A DNA stretch of 64,000 nt from Anaeramoeba flamelloides (Eukaryota > Metamonada > Anaeramoebidae), in assembly GCA_027625915.1 (NCBI GenBank), contig JANTQA010000012.1:775001-839000 (forward strand), in the 5' to 3' direction. How positions within the stretch are numbered: position 1 is the first letter of the stretch; every line of letters begins with the position of its first letter. The position numbers and the translations under genes are program-made. Below are positions 48,051 through 59,600 of this stretch, one piece after another. A model generated the notes under the pieces. It was given only the letters and a program-made list of their open reading frames with translations, searched no databases and was not told the DNA's origin.

Positions 48051-49828
48051 TGCTGGATCAAAAGAAGAAAAAATGAAAATGTTTCTTTTTTTTTTAAATC
48101 AAAAAAAGTTTGTTTAGGAATCAATTTTCATTTTGTTGTTGTGAGTTGTCTTTGAAACCATTTTGTTTTTCAAAAAATATTTATCATAAATGGTTTCTGT
48201 TATTGTCTTTTTAAAGATTTTAATAAGGCACCCTTGAGATTTATACTTCCAATTGAATGAACTCTTATTGACTATTTGTTTATTGGGAGTCCATCATTTG
48301 TGAGGAGAAAAGTGAACAGTTGAAAAAAATAAGATGAAATGTTTTACTAGAATATTAGAGAATAATTCATAAGGCGAAAAAATGAAATTAAAAAGTTAGT
48401 TTAGTCAAACAAAATAAATGTTATTGAGAGACTAAGAATAATAAATTTATGAATGTGATTAAGTTTTGTTTTTATATCTGGGTTATATATTTATATTGTT
48501 CAAATTAAATTATTCTAATCAAATAGCTCAATTAGGATTTTGAATTAATTTTCAAATAAAGGAATTTTGAGTGGACTCAGTAAATTTCTTAGTGTTTTTT
48601 CAGCTAAAAATCAGATCCAAAACCCTCAAATTTCCAAAACGGTGGAAATTTATATTTTTTTTTGATAAATTAAGGTATTTCCAAGTAAGTGGGAAATTTT
48701 TTTAATATATATTAAATAAAAAATCCACTTTGTTATTATTTATATTATTAAATTAGTCACCTTAAATTAAGGTCAGTATTTAACATAATTTATTGAATCA
48801 GTGGCTATGATAAGTATCTCAAGATCTGTTCATCAAAATATTTGCAAAAAAAGAAAAATAATATGCGGTTTTTTTTTTTTAGAGAGAAAACATAGAACAA
48901 GCTAGAGTTAATTTTAATAAAAAAAAAGGTAATGATAAAGACTAAATAATTTTTTAAACCAGAAAAAGTTTTTATTGGTTTTCTCATCTTATTGAAAATT
49001 TATCATGATTGAACCTGGTACAATAAAATTTTGAAAGTTCAAAAATGAAAAAAATTAAATCCGAAAAATTCAAAAAAAAAAAAAAAAAGATTTGCACATT
49101 GTTTTAAAAGGGATAGGGTAATAAAATCTCTCAAAAGTTCATAATTATTTATTTTTGAGAGGAATTTTTTCTTTTTTTCAACTAATAACAAGTAAAAATT
49201 TTTCAACTAAAATTGAAAAAAAAATATTGAGAACTTTGCAATTCAAATCATCTTTGGTGAAATATTTTAAAAAAGAAGAATTATTATAAGGATTCAAATA
49301 CTTTTGAAACAATAAAATTCACTTCTAAATTTTCTCTTCTATTCAAAATTTTGTTGATATTAAACCTCTTACAAAAAAAAATATTTTTTAGTTTAATAAA
49401 GGTAAAGTTAAATTAGTAATTTATAATGTAAAAATATCATAGAAAATTATGATAAAAAACTTACATATTTTTATTAAATATCATTTTTTTCTAAATGAAA
49501 AAATACAATTAACATATGGAATCAATCTATAATGAATAATATATTTGAGATATCTAGAATATTATTAGTTAGGAATTAATTTCATCAAGATATTTTAAAT
49601 TGAATTTGCTACTTTTAAGGCAATTATTTACCAATATTAATAAAAAATCAATAATTTATTAAATTTTTACAGATGACCCGATAAATTATCAAGTAATCAT
49701 TATTCATTCTCATTGTGATCGATTTAAATATTCTCAAGTTTTCAATTGAAACTAATGAGTAAATTTTGAGATGAAGAAAATCACAAAACTTGAAAATCAA
49801 AATGAAAAAAAGAAAAAACATAACAACA

Positions 49829-50027
49829 ATCAGTTCCACTTTTAAGGCACAAACTTTCAACAAAATTTAAGGAATTAAAAAAAAATCTCAAATTAAGACA
49901 CAAAATTCAAATTCTAGTAAAAATAAATTGTAAAAAATAAAATTCCAAATTTTGTGTCTTAATTTGAGATTTTTTTGTGCCTTAAATTTCGTTGAAAGTT
50001 TGTGCCTTAAAAGTGGAACTGGCTGTA
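49829..50027. mobile_element. TIR palindrome family C, copy 2
   Basis: Arms share ACTTTTAAGGCACAAACTTT, AAATTTAAGG and AATCTCAAATTAAG, with ends CAGTTCCAC (left) and GGAACTGGCTGTATAT (right). It is about the same length as copy 1 (199 against 201 bp) and the arms are well kept, so the family moved fairly recently. Confidence 0.84.
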
Positions 50028-51371
50028 TATAATAAAAGTATATTTTTGTTTATTGTGATTATCAGTTAGACAAATGAGATATTTATCTTAAAAAGTCTAT
50101 TATGAAAAATTGATTAAGAGAATGAAGAATAAAACAAAAATATCAGATTAAAATTCAATCTTACAAATATACAAAAAATATACTACTCAAGGCTGCCTTA
50201 ACTAAAATACATAAAACTTTCTATCCCTAAAAAGAAATACACTTTATTAAAGACGATCTAACTCAAATATGCTTTACTTTCCATAGACATAACATATCTA
50301 CACCTTTAAAGACACGAAAAAATACGAGTATATCAGAATATAGTTATTGCTAAACAAAACTCTTCTGAGAGTTTAAAGTTAAAAATTCAAAAAAAAATAT
50401 TTTGTCGAAAAAAAAAAATGTTATTCTACACTTAAACTGAGTATATGAACACTCTTTATCTTTAAGTTGTTAAAAAGTTATTTTAAGTGGTTATTAGAAA
50501 ATTTTCATAGTATTTTCTATTTTATGGGTATATTGGAGAATATTACAAATAGCATTACATCAGACATGGTCCTTAAACCATGTTATATAAACATAATTGA
50601 ATGAAAAACAGAAAAAAAACCTCAACTTAAGACATATTTTTTTGGAATATTTTTTTTACAAAAATTATTTTACTAGTATCTCAATTATTTTATTTTAATT
50701 CGTATTTTTAATCCTTAAATTTTTTTTCAAAGTGTGTTCATAAAAAGTTGAGCTGGGTGTACTAACTTTTTAATCCATTCTATATTTTTAGTTTTATTTG
50801 GTTAAAAGGTTATCTTATTTCAAGCAAAGCTTAAAATTATTAGTTTAAATTCTAAATATTTTAAAATAAGGCAATCATCACATTACTCATATTAAGATTA
50901 ATTTGTATTTAATGAATCAATACTAGACCAAAAAAGGAAATTTTTAAAAAATATTATTGGTAATATTCTCTAATTAAAAATTTTATAGATTTCCAAGTGT
51001 CAAAAAATTCTGATCAGCTAAGAAACCTAAATAAGAATATTTTTTTTGTGAGATAATTTTTCTTTTCAATTTTTTCTGAAAAAGAAACCTTTGAATTCAT
51101 TTTATTTCTGAAATTATAAAAAAAAACTTTTATTCCTTTTTATAGCCATTTCCATGGTTAATATTTAAAAACCGCTCTTTTTTAGTCAGGGATATTAATA
51201 AAAAGTTTTTTTTCTGTTTTTTTGAGATAATTCTTTTGGTTAACTAACGAAATTGATTTATTCAATCAATTAAAAAATAATTGTATTGTTTTCATAATCG
51301 TAGTTTGAACTATTAAAATTTTAAAGTCATTTAAAATTGTTACCTAGAAATTTTACTTTTGTTCAAAGATA

Positions 51372-52080
51372 AAATTCAAGATTTCAAAATAAAATTTTCT
51401 TCAAGATATCTGGGAATAGAGTACTTTTATCTCAAAATTTCAAAATCATTTTTTTAATCTGATAAAAGGGGTTTGAATTGATATAGTATTCGTCTAAATA
51501 AGACCAAATCGTTTGTTAAAAAAATTTTCCAAAATTTTGGAATTTTTTTACTAGTTTTTACAATATTTTCGAATAGCCAGATAAAACAACTTTTTTTAAA
51601 TTCGGGCACCAAGTGCCCCCACTCTGAGTGTTGCAGAATACCAGTTATTAATCACGGATTGTGGAATTATTATCTATAATCGATAATCTTTCTATCAGTT
51701 TTTTGCTCCCCACGTGAATAAAGGATGCGGGTAGTTTCTAGTTGGCCATGTAAATGATAATATTATTTTTTATACGTATTTTACCTATTTTTCTTATTCT
51801 CGTTTTTTGTATTTGATAAATTTTCTTTAATTAATCCGTTCTCTAAATAAATAAATAAATAAAACAACTTTTTTCAAATGGTTAAGATAAAAAAAGTGCA
51901 GAATAGATCTAGAATTTTATTTATGAACGTTTTTTAAGCTTTTGTCAAATATCCAAACATTAAATCACCTAAAATTGTATATGTTTTATTGGCTGAATTT
52001 TCTAATGAAATATTAATTAATAAAAATAATAACAAAATAAAGATTTATTTTCAAAATCATTACCTATCAACATTAGAGGG
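51372..52080 (+). repeat. Dispersed repeat copy 2, interrupted
   Basis: Matches 3670-4370 on both sides of the insertion at 51597-51860: left AAAATTTTCTTCAAGATAT and AATAAGACCAAA, right AAAACAACTTTTTT, TTTATTGGC and GAAATATTAAT. Copy 1 gives the uninterrupted order. Confidence 0.62.
51597..51860 (+). mobile_element. Truncated retroposon with TSD and (TAAA)n tail
   Basis: A 264-bp unit, clearly richer in G+C than its surroundings (GGGCACCAAGTGCCCCCACT at the 5' end), ends in a tail of AAAT/TAAA repeats. It is flanked by 14-bp direct repeats AAAACAACTTTTTT at 51583-51596 and 51861-51874, which is a target-site duplication. The matching site in the related repeat near 3888-3905 has a single copy of this 14-mer and no insert. 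It could be a 5'-truncated LINE or a SINE. No tRNA boxes were seen and frames are short, with a phrase like PHVNKGCG in one. Confidence 0.85.
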
Positions 52081-53399
52081 GAAAATAAATTACGATTTTT
52101 AACAATAAACTGCTATTATTTTAGTGAATTTTGAGAAAATGGTGCTGATTATAAGGTCTAGATAGGTAATATTTTTACTATCACCTCGAGAGTATTCTAA
52201 TCATATTATTTTTGAGAAATGAGCAGAATTGTAAGATATATTATTTAAAACAGGTTTATTAACAATCAAAATTAAAATAAAATATATAAAAAAATACATA
52301 TAAAATATTTACAATTTTTCTTTTATAAAATAAATAACAACAAATGTAAAAAATTCTTTTAATTTTATAAATTATTTTGAGAATTTTTCCTTTTATACTG
52401 AATTTCCAAAAATCAACTTTAAAGTTCAAACAAATTGATCCAGTTATTTTCAACTCGATTTTTTTATTATTATTGTTTGTTAAAAACATTTAAATTGGAT
52501 GAGTCATATAATTAAAACTATCTTTTAATTTTCACTTTTTTTGAAAATTAGTATAAGCTACTCCACAACACTACACTACAAGGAAAATTTTTTCAAAAAA
52601 AAATCTCTAAATTTTGTATTTTTAAAATACACTCATATAATAAACATTATTATACATAACAATTTTCAATGAGGTTTACAACTTTAATAGATATTAATAG
52701 GAATTGAAAAAAAAATGAAATTTTTCAGTAATATTTTTTTCATTTTTAATTGTAAAATTTTTGAATTTTTTAATTGACTTCGTAGAGAGATAATTTTCAA
52801 GTATTTTTTTACTAGTCTAAAAGGTAACATATTTTTCAATTTGAAAATAGTACAAAATATTTCAATCAAAAGATATTGCTCAATTAAATTGAAAATCTGA
52901 TTTTTTATCTGTTTTTCGAATATTTTTTATCATTTTATTTTTTTCCAGGTTTGAGTTTTTATATACGTTACCGGTTGTTTTCTGCAAATTGCTTTAACAT
53001 TTATTCTTTTTTCAATCTTAATGTTTGATCAAAAATTAATTCATTTCAACTTTTTCCAATATAAAAATACCCTGAAAATAGGTGTTTTTTTCAAAAGTCC
53101 GTATTTTTGAAAAGGGGGGTATTCAGATTTTCAAGAGTTTAATAGCTATCCTATTTTTATTATATAAAATTATGATAACTTTGAAAAAATAATTTATAAA
53201 ACAGGTATAACTGAAATCCAATATATAGTTTAGGCTAACTTTAATTTTCGGTATTTAAATTTTCCTTGTCGTGAAGTATAAATTGAAAAAAATTGAATTT
53301 AAAAATATTCAATCTCTGGGCGAATTACTCATCGTTCCAAAATCAAAATAATCTGAAAAATTGATTTTTCAAGTTTAGAGCTCTTTATCTCCTCTAGTT

Positions 53400-54560
53400 T
53401 AGAAGTTATTCTCAATTTTCGATTTTTTGTCAAAAAAAATTCTTTTTTTGAAATTTTGAATTTTTCATTTCTAAAAAAGGTATATTTTAACACAAAAATA
53501 AATTTTTTTTGGTATTTTAAAGATCATCTTACTAGGGTAATTTTTGATCAAAAATATGATTTTGGTGAAAAAAATTGAAAAAATTAAGGTTTTAAAAAAA
53601 ATTTTTTTTGAAATTTTTTTTACTACTCTTTTGATTTTCCCATTTTTGATTTCCTCAAATTGTATATTTATAATATATTTTAAACTACAATAGTTATAAA
53701 TTTTTTAATTTTGAATTTTTTTTTTAGATTAAAAAAAAAAAAAAATTATTTTTTTCACTTTTATCCAAGTTAATTATAAAAATACATAAGTTAGTGAATA
53801 TTAGTTGATAAAATGATATATAAATATATATATAAAAATCTATTTGACATAGACAAAAAATTTTTTTCAAAAATTTTTTATTTTAATTTTTTTTTGTGAA
53901 TTTTTTAAATTTAAACTTTATGAGGGTTAGTTGTTTCGAAAATATTTAGTATTTAAAATGGGTGTTTTTGACTTTTTTCAAAATTAAAAATTTTAAAAAA
54001 TGTATTTAAAAATATTTTTTCAAAATATTTTTTAAAGACTAAAAATTGGTAACTTTGAAAAAAAAATTTTTTTTTTAACATCTCAAAAAAATGGTTTTTA
54101 TTTTTATTTTAACTGAAAAACAAAGTTTAAAAAAAAAATTTTTTTTTAATAGAATAACTCTAGTAAAATTTCATTTTTTTCTAATTTATCATTAAAAAAA
54201 TTCACATTATCAATATTTTGAAAAAAAATTATTAGACCTCTTTTTATTTTATCTAAATATTCATTTTTTCAAATTTTTGATAGTTTTATCACTAGAAAAA
54301 TAAAAAAAATGCTAAAACAATTCAAAAAAATTTTTACTAGAGTTTCTTATTAAAATGATTTTTTTCAAAAAAAAAAATTTTTTATATAAGTTTTTTTCAA
54401 TTCGATTTTAAGTTTTTTTAATTTTTTTACAATGAAAAAAAAAATTTTTTTTTAATCATAAAAACTTTGAGTTTTTTTTTTAAAAAAAAAATATATTAGA
54501 AAAATTACTCAATTAAAAATTCAATTTTATTATCTTCAGAATTTTATAATTTTAAAATAT
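53400..54560. repeat. Extreme A/T block region
   Basis: About 1.1 kb with dozens of A(6-9)T(6-9) alternations and almost no G+C. It holds no gene. Such A/T blocks bend DNA and exclude nucleosomes; whether it is a scaffold attachment or origin-like region cannot be told from sequence. Confidence 0.6.
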
Positions 54561-54567
54561 CCAATAA

Positions 54568-54648
54568 TTACTCATTAGCTCAGCAGTAGAGCACTGAGAT
54601 CTCAAAATTTGAAAAGTGTGTAGCCGGAGTTCGATTCCTAATAAGATC
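54568..54648 (+). pseudogene. tRNA-like relic (A and B boxes kept)
   Basis: An A-box-like TAGCTCAGCAG at 54576 with a pairing D-stem (GCTC/GAGC) and a B-box AGTTCGATTCC at 54628 lie 52 bp apart. The acceptor arms do not pair, the anticodon arm cannot be closed well, and the T-stem has mismatches. So it is a tRNA pseudogene, or the head of a tRNA-derived SINE, not a working tRNA. A T run follows at about 54668-54682, suitable as a Pol III stop. Confidence 0.55.
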
Positions 54649-55002
54649 AATTAAATTAATAGTTTTTATTTTTTTTTTTTTTTAAATTTTTATATATAAT
54701 TTGATCATTTAAAGTATACATGTTTGCTACCTGAATTTACCTTTAAATCTTTTCAAAATTGTTTTTTTCAAAAATTTAAATCAATTTAAGGTACCAAAAT
54801 TCGGATAAATACTGGTAACTAAGTAGTTTTTTCTGTGTGAGTAGAAGATTTTAAATTATTTATATATAAATAAAACCTACATTTAAAAAAAAATTTTTTT
54901 TTTTTTTCAAAAAAAAAACTTTAAAATTCAATTTAATCTATGGAGGTCACTATATAAAAAATATAAAAACAATATCAATTTTTCATTTTTTTGGGGCTCT
55001 TA

Positions 55003-55098
55003 TATTTTTCGAGTTATTGCCCAAAATAGTTGTGAAAAATCACTATTAAAAAATTTGTATATAAAAATCGATTTTGGGCAATATCTCGAAAACTAGAC
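55003..55098. repeat. Hairpin with 22-bp arms
   Basis: TTTTCGAGTTATTGCCCAAA (about 55006) and its inverse TTTTGGGCAATATCTCGAAA (about 55070-55091) differ at one base and enclose about 45 bp. It is not linked to a gene or to a known element end. Confidence 0.7.
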
Positions 55099-55484
55099 GT
55101 CCTAGAGACTTCTAAACACCAAAAATCGAAATTTAAGAAAATTTTGAATTTGTTGAGCTCTAAAAAAAATTTTTGATCCCAGTTTTATATTTACTCTTGT
55201 GTCTACTTGATCTACATAAATTTTACTAATTTGATTTATCCTACCAATATTCTTATTTTAATAATTAGAAACTCTCACCAGTATCCTAAAAAGTTGTTTT
55301 GAATAACAAAAAAATAACAATTCACAATTTTAAAATAGCCAAAATTAAAAGAGTAAGCAAATGTCAAGAAGTTGATCTAACGTATATGTTAATTAAATAA
55401 TCTTTGTAAACATGTTATTTTTTGTCATTTTTTTAGCCGAACTTAGAAAAAAATGATAACCTAATTATTTATAAAAATAATAGA

Positions 55485-55690
55485 TAGTTAATTTTTTTCA
55501 TTTTATATTGGAAAAATAGGAATTTTGGATTTCAAAAAAGAGGCTCAATTTAATAAATTTCTTAAATGAGGCTTTACTCATCACATTCACAAGCAAAAAC
55601 AAATTACAGTAATTTTTTTTTTCTTGATCTTAACAAGATTTAATTTTATTTACAAAAAATACTACTCCCTTAATGATTTTTTTTTCTTCT
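55485..55690 (+). repeat. Dispersed repeat, right-part copy
   Basis: Matches 4180-4360: TTTTGGATTTCAAAAAA, AACAAATT, GATCTTAACAAGATTT (against GATCTTGAAAAGATTT) and AAAATACTACTCCCTTAAT. Confidence 0.66.
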
Positions 55691-55707
55691 TCTAAATTTT
55701 AAGTTTT

Positions 55708-56102
55708 CTGTTATGGAAAAAAAAGTGAAGAATTAATAGATCCTGAGAATTTAAAGTAAGATCAATTATTATTAGAAAAAATAAATAATTAAAGACAAAA
55801 TGAAGGATTCAACATTATAACAGTTATTTATAACACTCTCTTTTGGTTTTTATTTTTTCTTTGATTGATCAATTATTAAAAAATTTGTTGAAAAAATTGA
55901 CTATTGTGGAGATATACAAAACCACTTGAAAAAATTTGATTAACAAGTTGATTTAAATAGTATTTGTATTGGTTTGATTGAAAATAATATAATGGATTAT
56001 TATTTGAAGTTAATTTATTTCTTCTTTTATAAATTGATTTAACTTTTCCTTTTTCGTTAATGTTCCCAATTAAAAACTGACTTTCACTTTTTTTTTCAAA
56101 CT
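55708..56102. mobile_element. TIR element family B, copy 3
   Basis: Left CTGTTATGGAAAAAAAAGTG; right GTTCCCAATTAAAAACTGAC then TTTCACTTTTTTTT. The interior strongly resembles copy 1 (AAAGACAAAATGAAG, TTGATTGATCAATTATTAAA, ATAATGGATTATTATTTGAA). The left arm is partly lost. Confidence 0.78.
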
Positions 56103-56606
56103 TTTAGCTATCAAATCTCATAAAAGGTTAAATTCAAGTTAGAGTGTAAGTACCTAAAAGTAACAACATAACTTTTTTTAAAAAAAAATATTTAAATTTT
56201 AGCTCAGCTATCTTTTTTTGTTGTTAATTACAAAATAACTGTTTGACATTTACAACAATAAAAAAAAGTAAGAAAAAATAAAAAAAAAATTAATTTTCAA
56301 TAATAAACATAATTAGGAAAAAGAGAACTCAAGATATATATATATTTCAATCATTTATTTATTCATTATATCTCCAAAAAAGGAAAAAATGAATGACAAA
56401 AAGAAAAATCCTCGAAATTATCAAGAAATCAAAACAAATAAATTAAAGTAATAATTAAATTAAAAAAAAAAAAAATAAATAAAAAAAAAAAAATCAAAAA
56501 AAAATATTAGAAAATATTAAATCCATTCAATTTTTAAAAACTTCAAATAGTAGAAAGTTTAATTGTATGAAATTATAAAAAAAATAATAAGAAAATAAAA
56601 GTGTGA

Positions 56607-59600
56607 TTATTTAAAATTTTGATTAGGTGCATAAAATGTATTTAATCCCAATTCTTTCATGATTTGAACAGTTGCAGTTTCCATTGGTAAATATTTGACT
56701 TCTGTATTTGGATTATTTAAAATGCCTCTCATTGTGTCAAGATATTTTAAGGAGAGTAAATAACGAACTGGATTTGTTCCTTCCTTTTGTAATGCTCTAG
56801 CAATTTCCTTTACAGATCTGGCTTCTGCGGTTGCAATATTAATAATTGAAGTTGCTCGTCCTCTTGCTTGTGAGATTTGTTCTTGGGTGGATCCTTCTTG
56901 TTTTCTGATCATACTATCACGTTGACCTTCAGATTCAATAACGGCTGTTTGCTAAAGAAATCAAATTAATATTAATGGTTAAGTTTGTAAAAAACAAAAT
57001 GATAATAAAATAGCATTAATAAATAATTTTTGTACAAGTTTTTTTAAAAAAATAAGATCAAGTTAAAATCCTTATTTTATTAATGATTGATTCCAGATAT
57101 CAATCATCTTGAAAAATAAGATAAAGAATAAAGTCCGTTTATTTTTTTCTGAATAATTCATTGATTCATTTATTGTAAAAATAATTACTTTGGTTAACTT
57201 TTGTTGTTTGAAAAAAAGATTATTTTTTTATTTGATAATGACCTAAAAGTCATTTTAAAAAAAAGTGTAACAAAAAAAGTTTACAAAAGTATCTTTAGAA
57301 CAATCAACAAAATTCAAATACATCTTTTTTTAAATATCTATTCAAAATTTTTTTATCACATTTTTTTAAGCAACTTTAGCTAAATAAATTATTCTAGAAA
57401 AAGAGTTCGAAAGATCAAAAAACTTGATTAACCCTCTATAGTTTTTAATAGTTACTACCCAAATTGATTAAAATAATGAACTTGTGTGCGGAAGAAAACA
57501 AATTATTAAAATGATTTTCTGTTTTCAGAAATTTTAAAATTAATAACTCACACAAATTTATGATTAAAAGTCTCAATTTTGGTAGAAAAGCAAGAATTAT
57601 GTATTTTTTTTTTAAAAAAAAATTAAGTTTTTTTTGGAGAACTGATAATCTGTCAAGATAACCGATAATTGGCAGGTGGTAAAATATCCAACTTACAATC
57701 CGAATACTGGATGTTGGATTTCTCGTAACGGCATTATTTCTGATTGTTTATCATTTTCTCAAATAATTACAAAAAAGCTACCAAAAGTTATAAATAGTCA
57801 TAAAGGTGTAATTTTAATTAAAAATGGGACTTATCCTTTAATAGAACTGCTATTTCTTTGAAGAAAATCGTCTGACTGTTATAAATCTTTTTTGGACTAT
57901 TATATAAAAAATCTAAACTAAATATGATTGGAACCAAATCCCTCTCAATTTATGGGAGTCGATCTGATTTTTGAGAGCATTGAACAACTCTCGCTTTGTT
58001 CGAACAATATCTTTATTTCAAATTCGGAATTCAAAAAGTTGAAAAAGTAACTTAGAGTCGGGAATATTTCTTGAATTTTCATTTATTTTAGGTATATCCT
58101 AATTTTATGATCAGTGAATATTACTTTTATGGCTAACAACACATTTATTTACTTGAAAGAATATTGGATAAAGAGATCCGGTTAAAATTTATTGCTTATT
58201 TTTTTTTTAAAATTTTGAATTTGGTATAAAAACTAATTTTATTTATCCAAATTCAAAATTTACCTTGAAAAGGATCCAAAATTAAAATCATCTAGTTTCA
58301 TTAACTTACCACTTCATTTGAAAATATAAAAGAGTTTAATAACAATGGTATTAATATATTTGAATATAAAGTGGAAAGTAAGTGAAGAGGTAAATAAAAT
58401 TGAGTGATTCTAATTTTTTCTTGTTTTTTTCGAGAATTTAGAAAAATTTAGATTCGATAATATTTTTTTAATTTTTCTAAAAAAAAAAAAAAAATTACAA
58501 TATTTTGGTTTATCTTTTATTCACCAGTTTTGAAATCATTTTTGATTGACTGGCATATTGAATTTCAATACCTAAGAAAACATAAAATTAGAATAACCCT
58601 TCATCAAATCAAAGATTTAATTAAATAAATTTAAATTCTAGAAAAGCTAACTTTAAGTGTCGTAGAGTGCCGTCAAGTTTTGTAGAGTGCTGTAGAGTGC
58701 CGTCAAGTGCCTAGGTTTTCCAGAATTCAAAATAATTGAGAAAAATCAAAGATTTTACTCGATTCTTTTAAATTCTGGAAAACCTAACGGCGGTTTTTTT
58801 TTTTTTTGGTTTCAGAAATAAAAAGAAAATTTCAAAAATTTTCTTTTTATTTCTGAAATTAAAAAAAAACTAACGACACCTTTCTTGAAGTTATCTGTTT
58901 TATCAAAATTTTAAAATTAAAAAAAAAACTATTGAAAATTTTTTATTTAATTTAAGAAATAAAAAAAAACTTAACAGCAAATAGGTAAACTTTTAGTACT
59001 CACTCGTTAATGAAAAAAAAAAGAAAAAAAAATAAAAATAAAATCAACTTTTTCAGTAAGTTGTTTTTAAAATTTATTTAGAATTGAGTAATTTTTGTTA
59101 ATTTATAATCAAAATTAATTTTTGTATTACAATCCAACATTTGTGAAACGAAGTTTATACTGGTATTAGAATAACAAATGTGAAAAGGTTTTCTCTTCAT
59201 TTTTATTTTTTTTAGCTTCTAACCTCTAAGAGTCTTAATTGAAAAATAAATAGAATCAAATTTTTTCTTGTTCTTCTTTTTTATACTTGAAAAGTTCCAA
59301 GTATTAAATTGAAATTGTATTATTTATTTTTTTTTTATTTGAGTAAGGCACTTTTTATTGTTTGTAATGATATATTTTAGGCGAATTAATAATCCTAAAT
59401 GATTGAAAATATATCTGAATTAAAAAAACCTAAAACGAGCTGAATTTCTTTCCCATCAAAATTTCAAAAGCAAGGAAAAAAAAAAAAAGAAATGTTTGAA
59501 AAATTTCCAAAATTCTTCTTTTAGAGTAAAACTGGTATTTCAACCAAAATTGCAACCAACAAAGAAATATTTATTATAAAATACTTTTAAAAAGAGTAAC

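Larger units (their letters stand above)
48051..56606. other. Large intergenic region, 8.6 kb, no host gene
   Basis: Contains a family C palindrome (49829-50027), a dispersed repeat with a retroposon inside (51372-52080), an extremely A+T-rich stretch of alternating A and T blocks (53400-54560), a tRNA-like relic (54568-54648), a hairpin (55003-55098), part of the dispersed repeat (55485-55690) and a family B element (55708-56102). Confidence 0.6.

Noticed and set aside
54568-54648. Functional tRNA gene
   Set aside because: Acceptor and anticodon stems do not pair, so only a relic is called.
57676-57861. Coding exon NTGCWISRNG...
   Set aside because: It is protein-like but short, without an ATG or family match, and on the opposite strand in the SPFH intron. 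Mentioned in the intron entry only.
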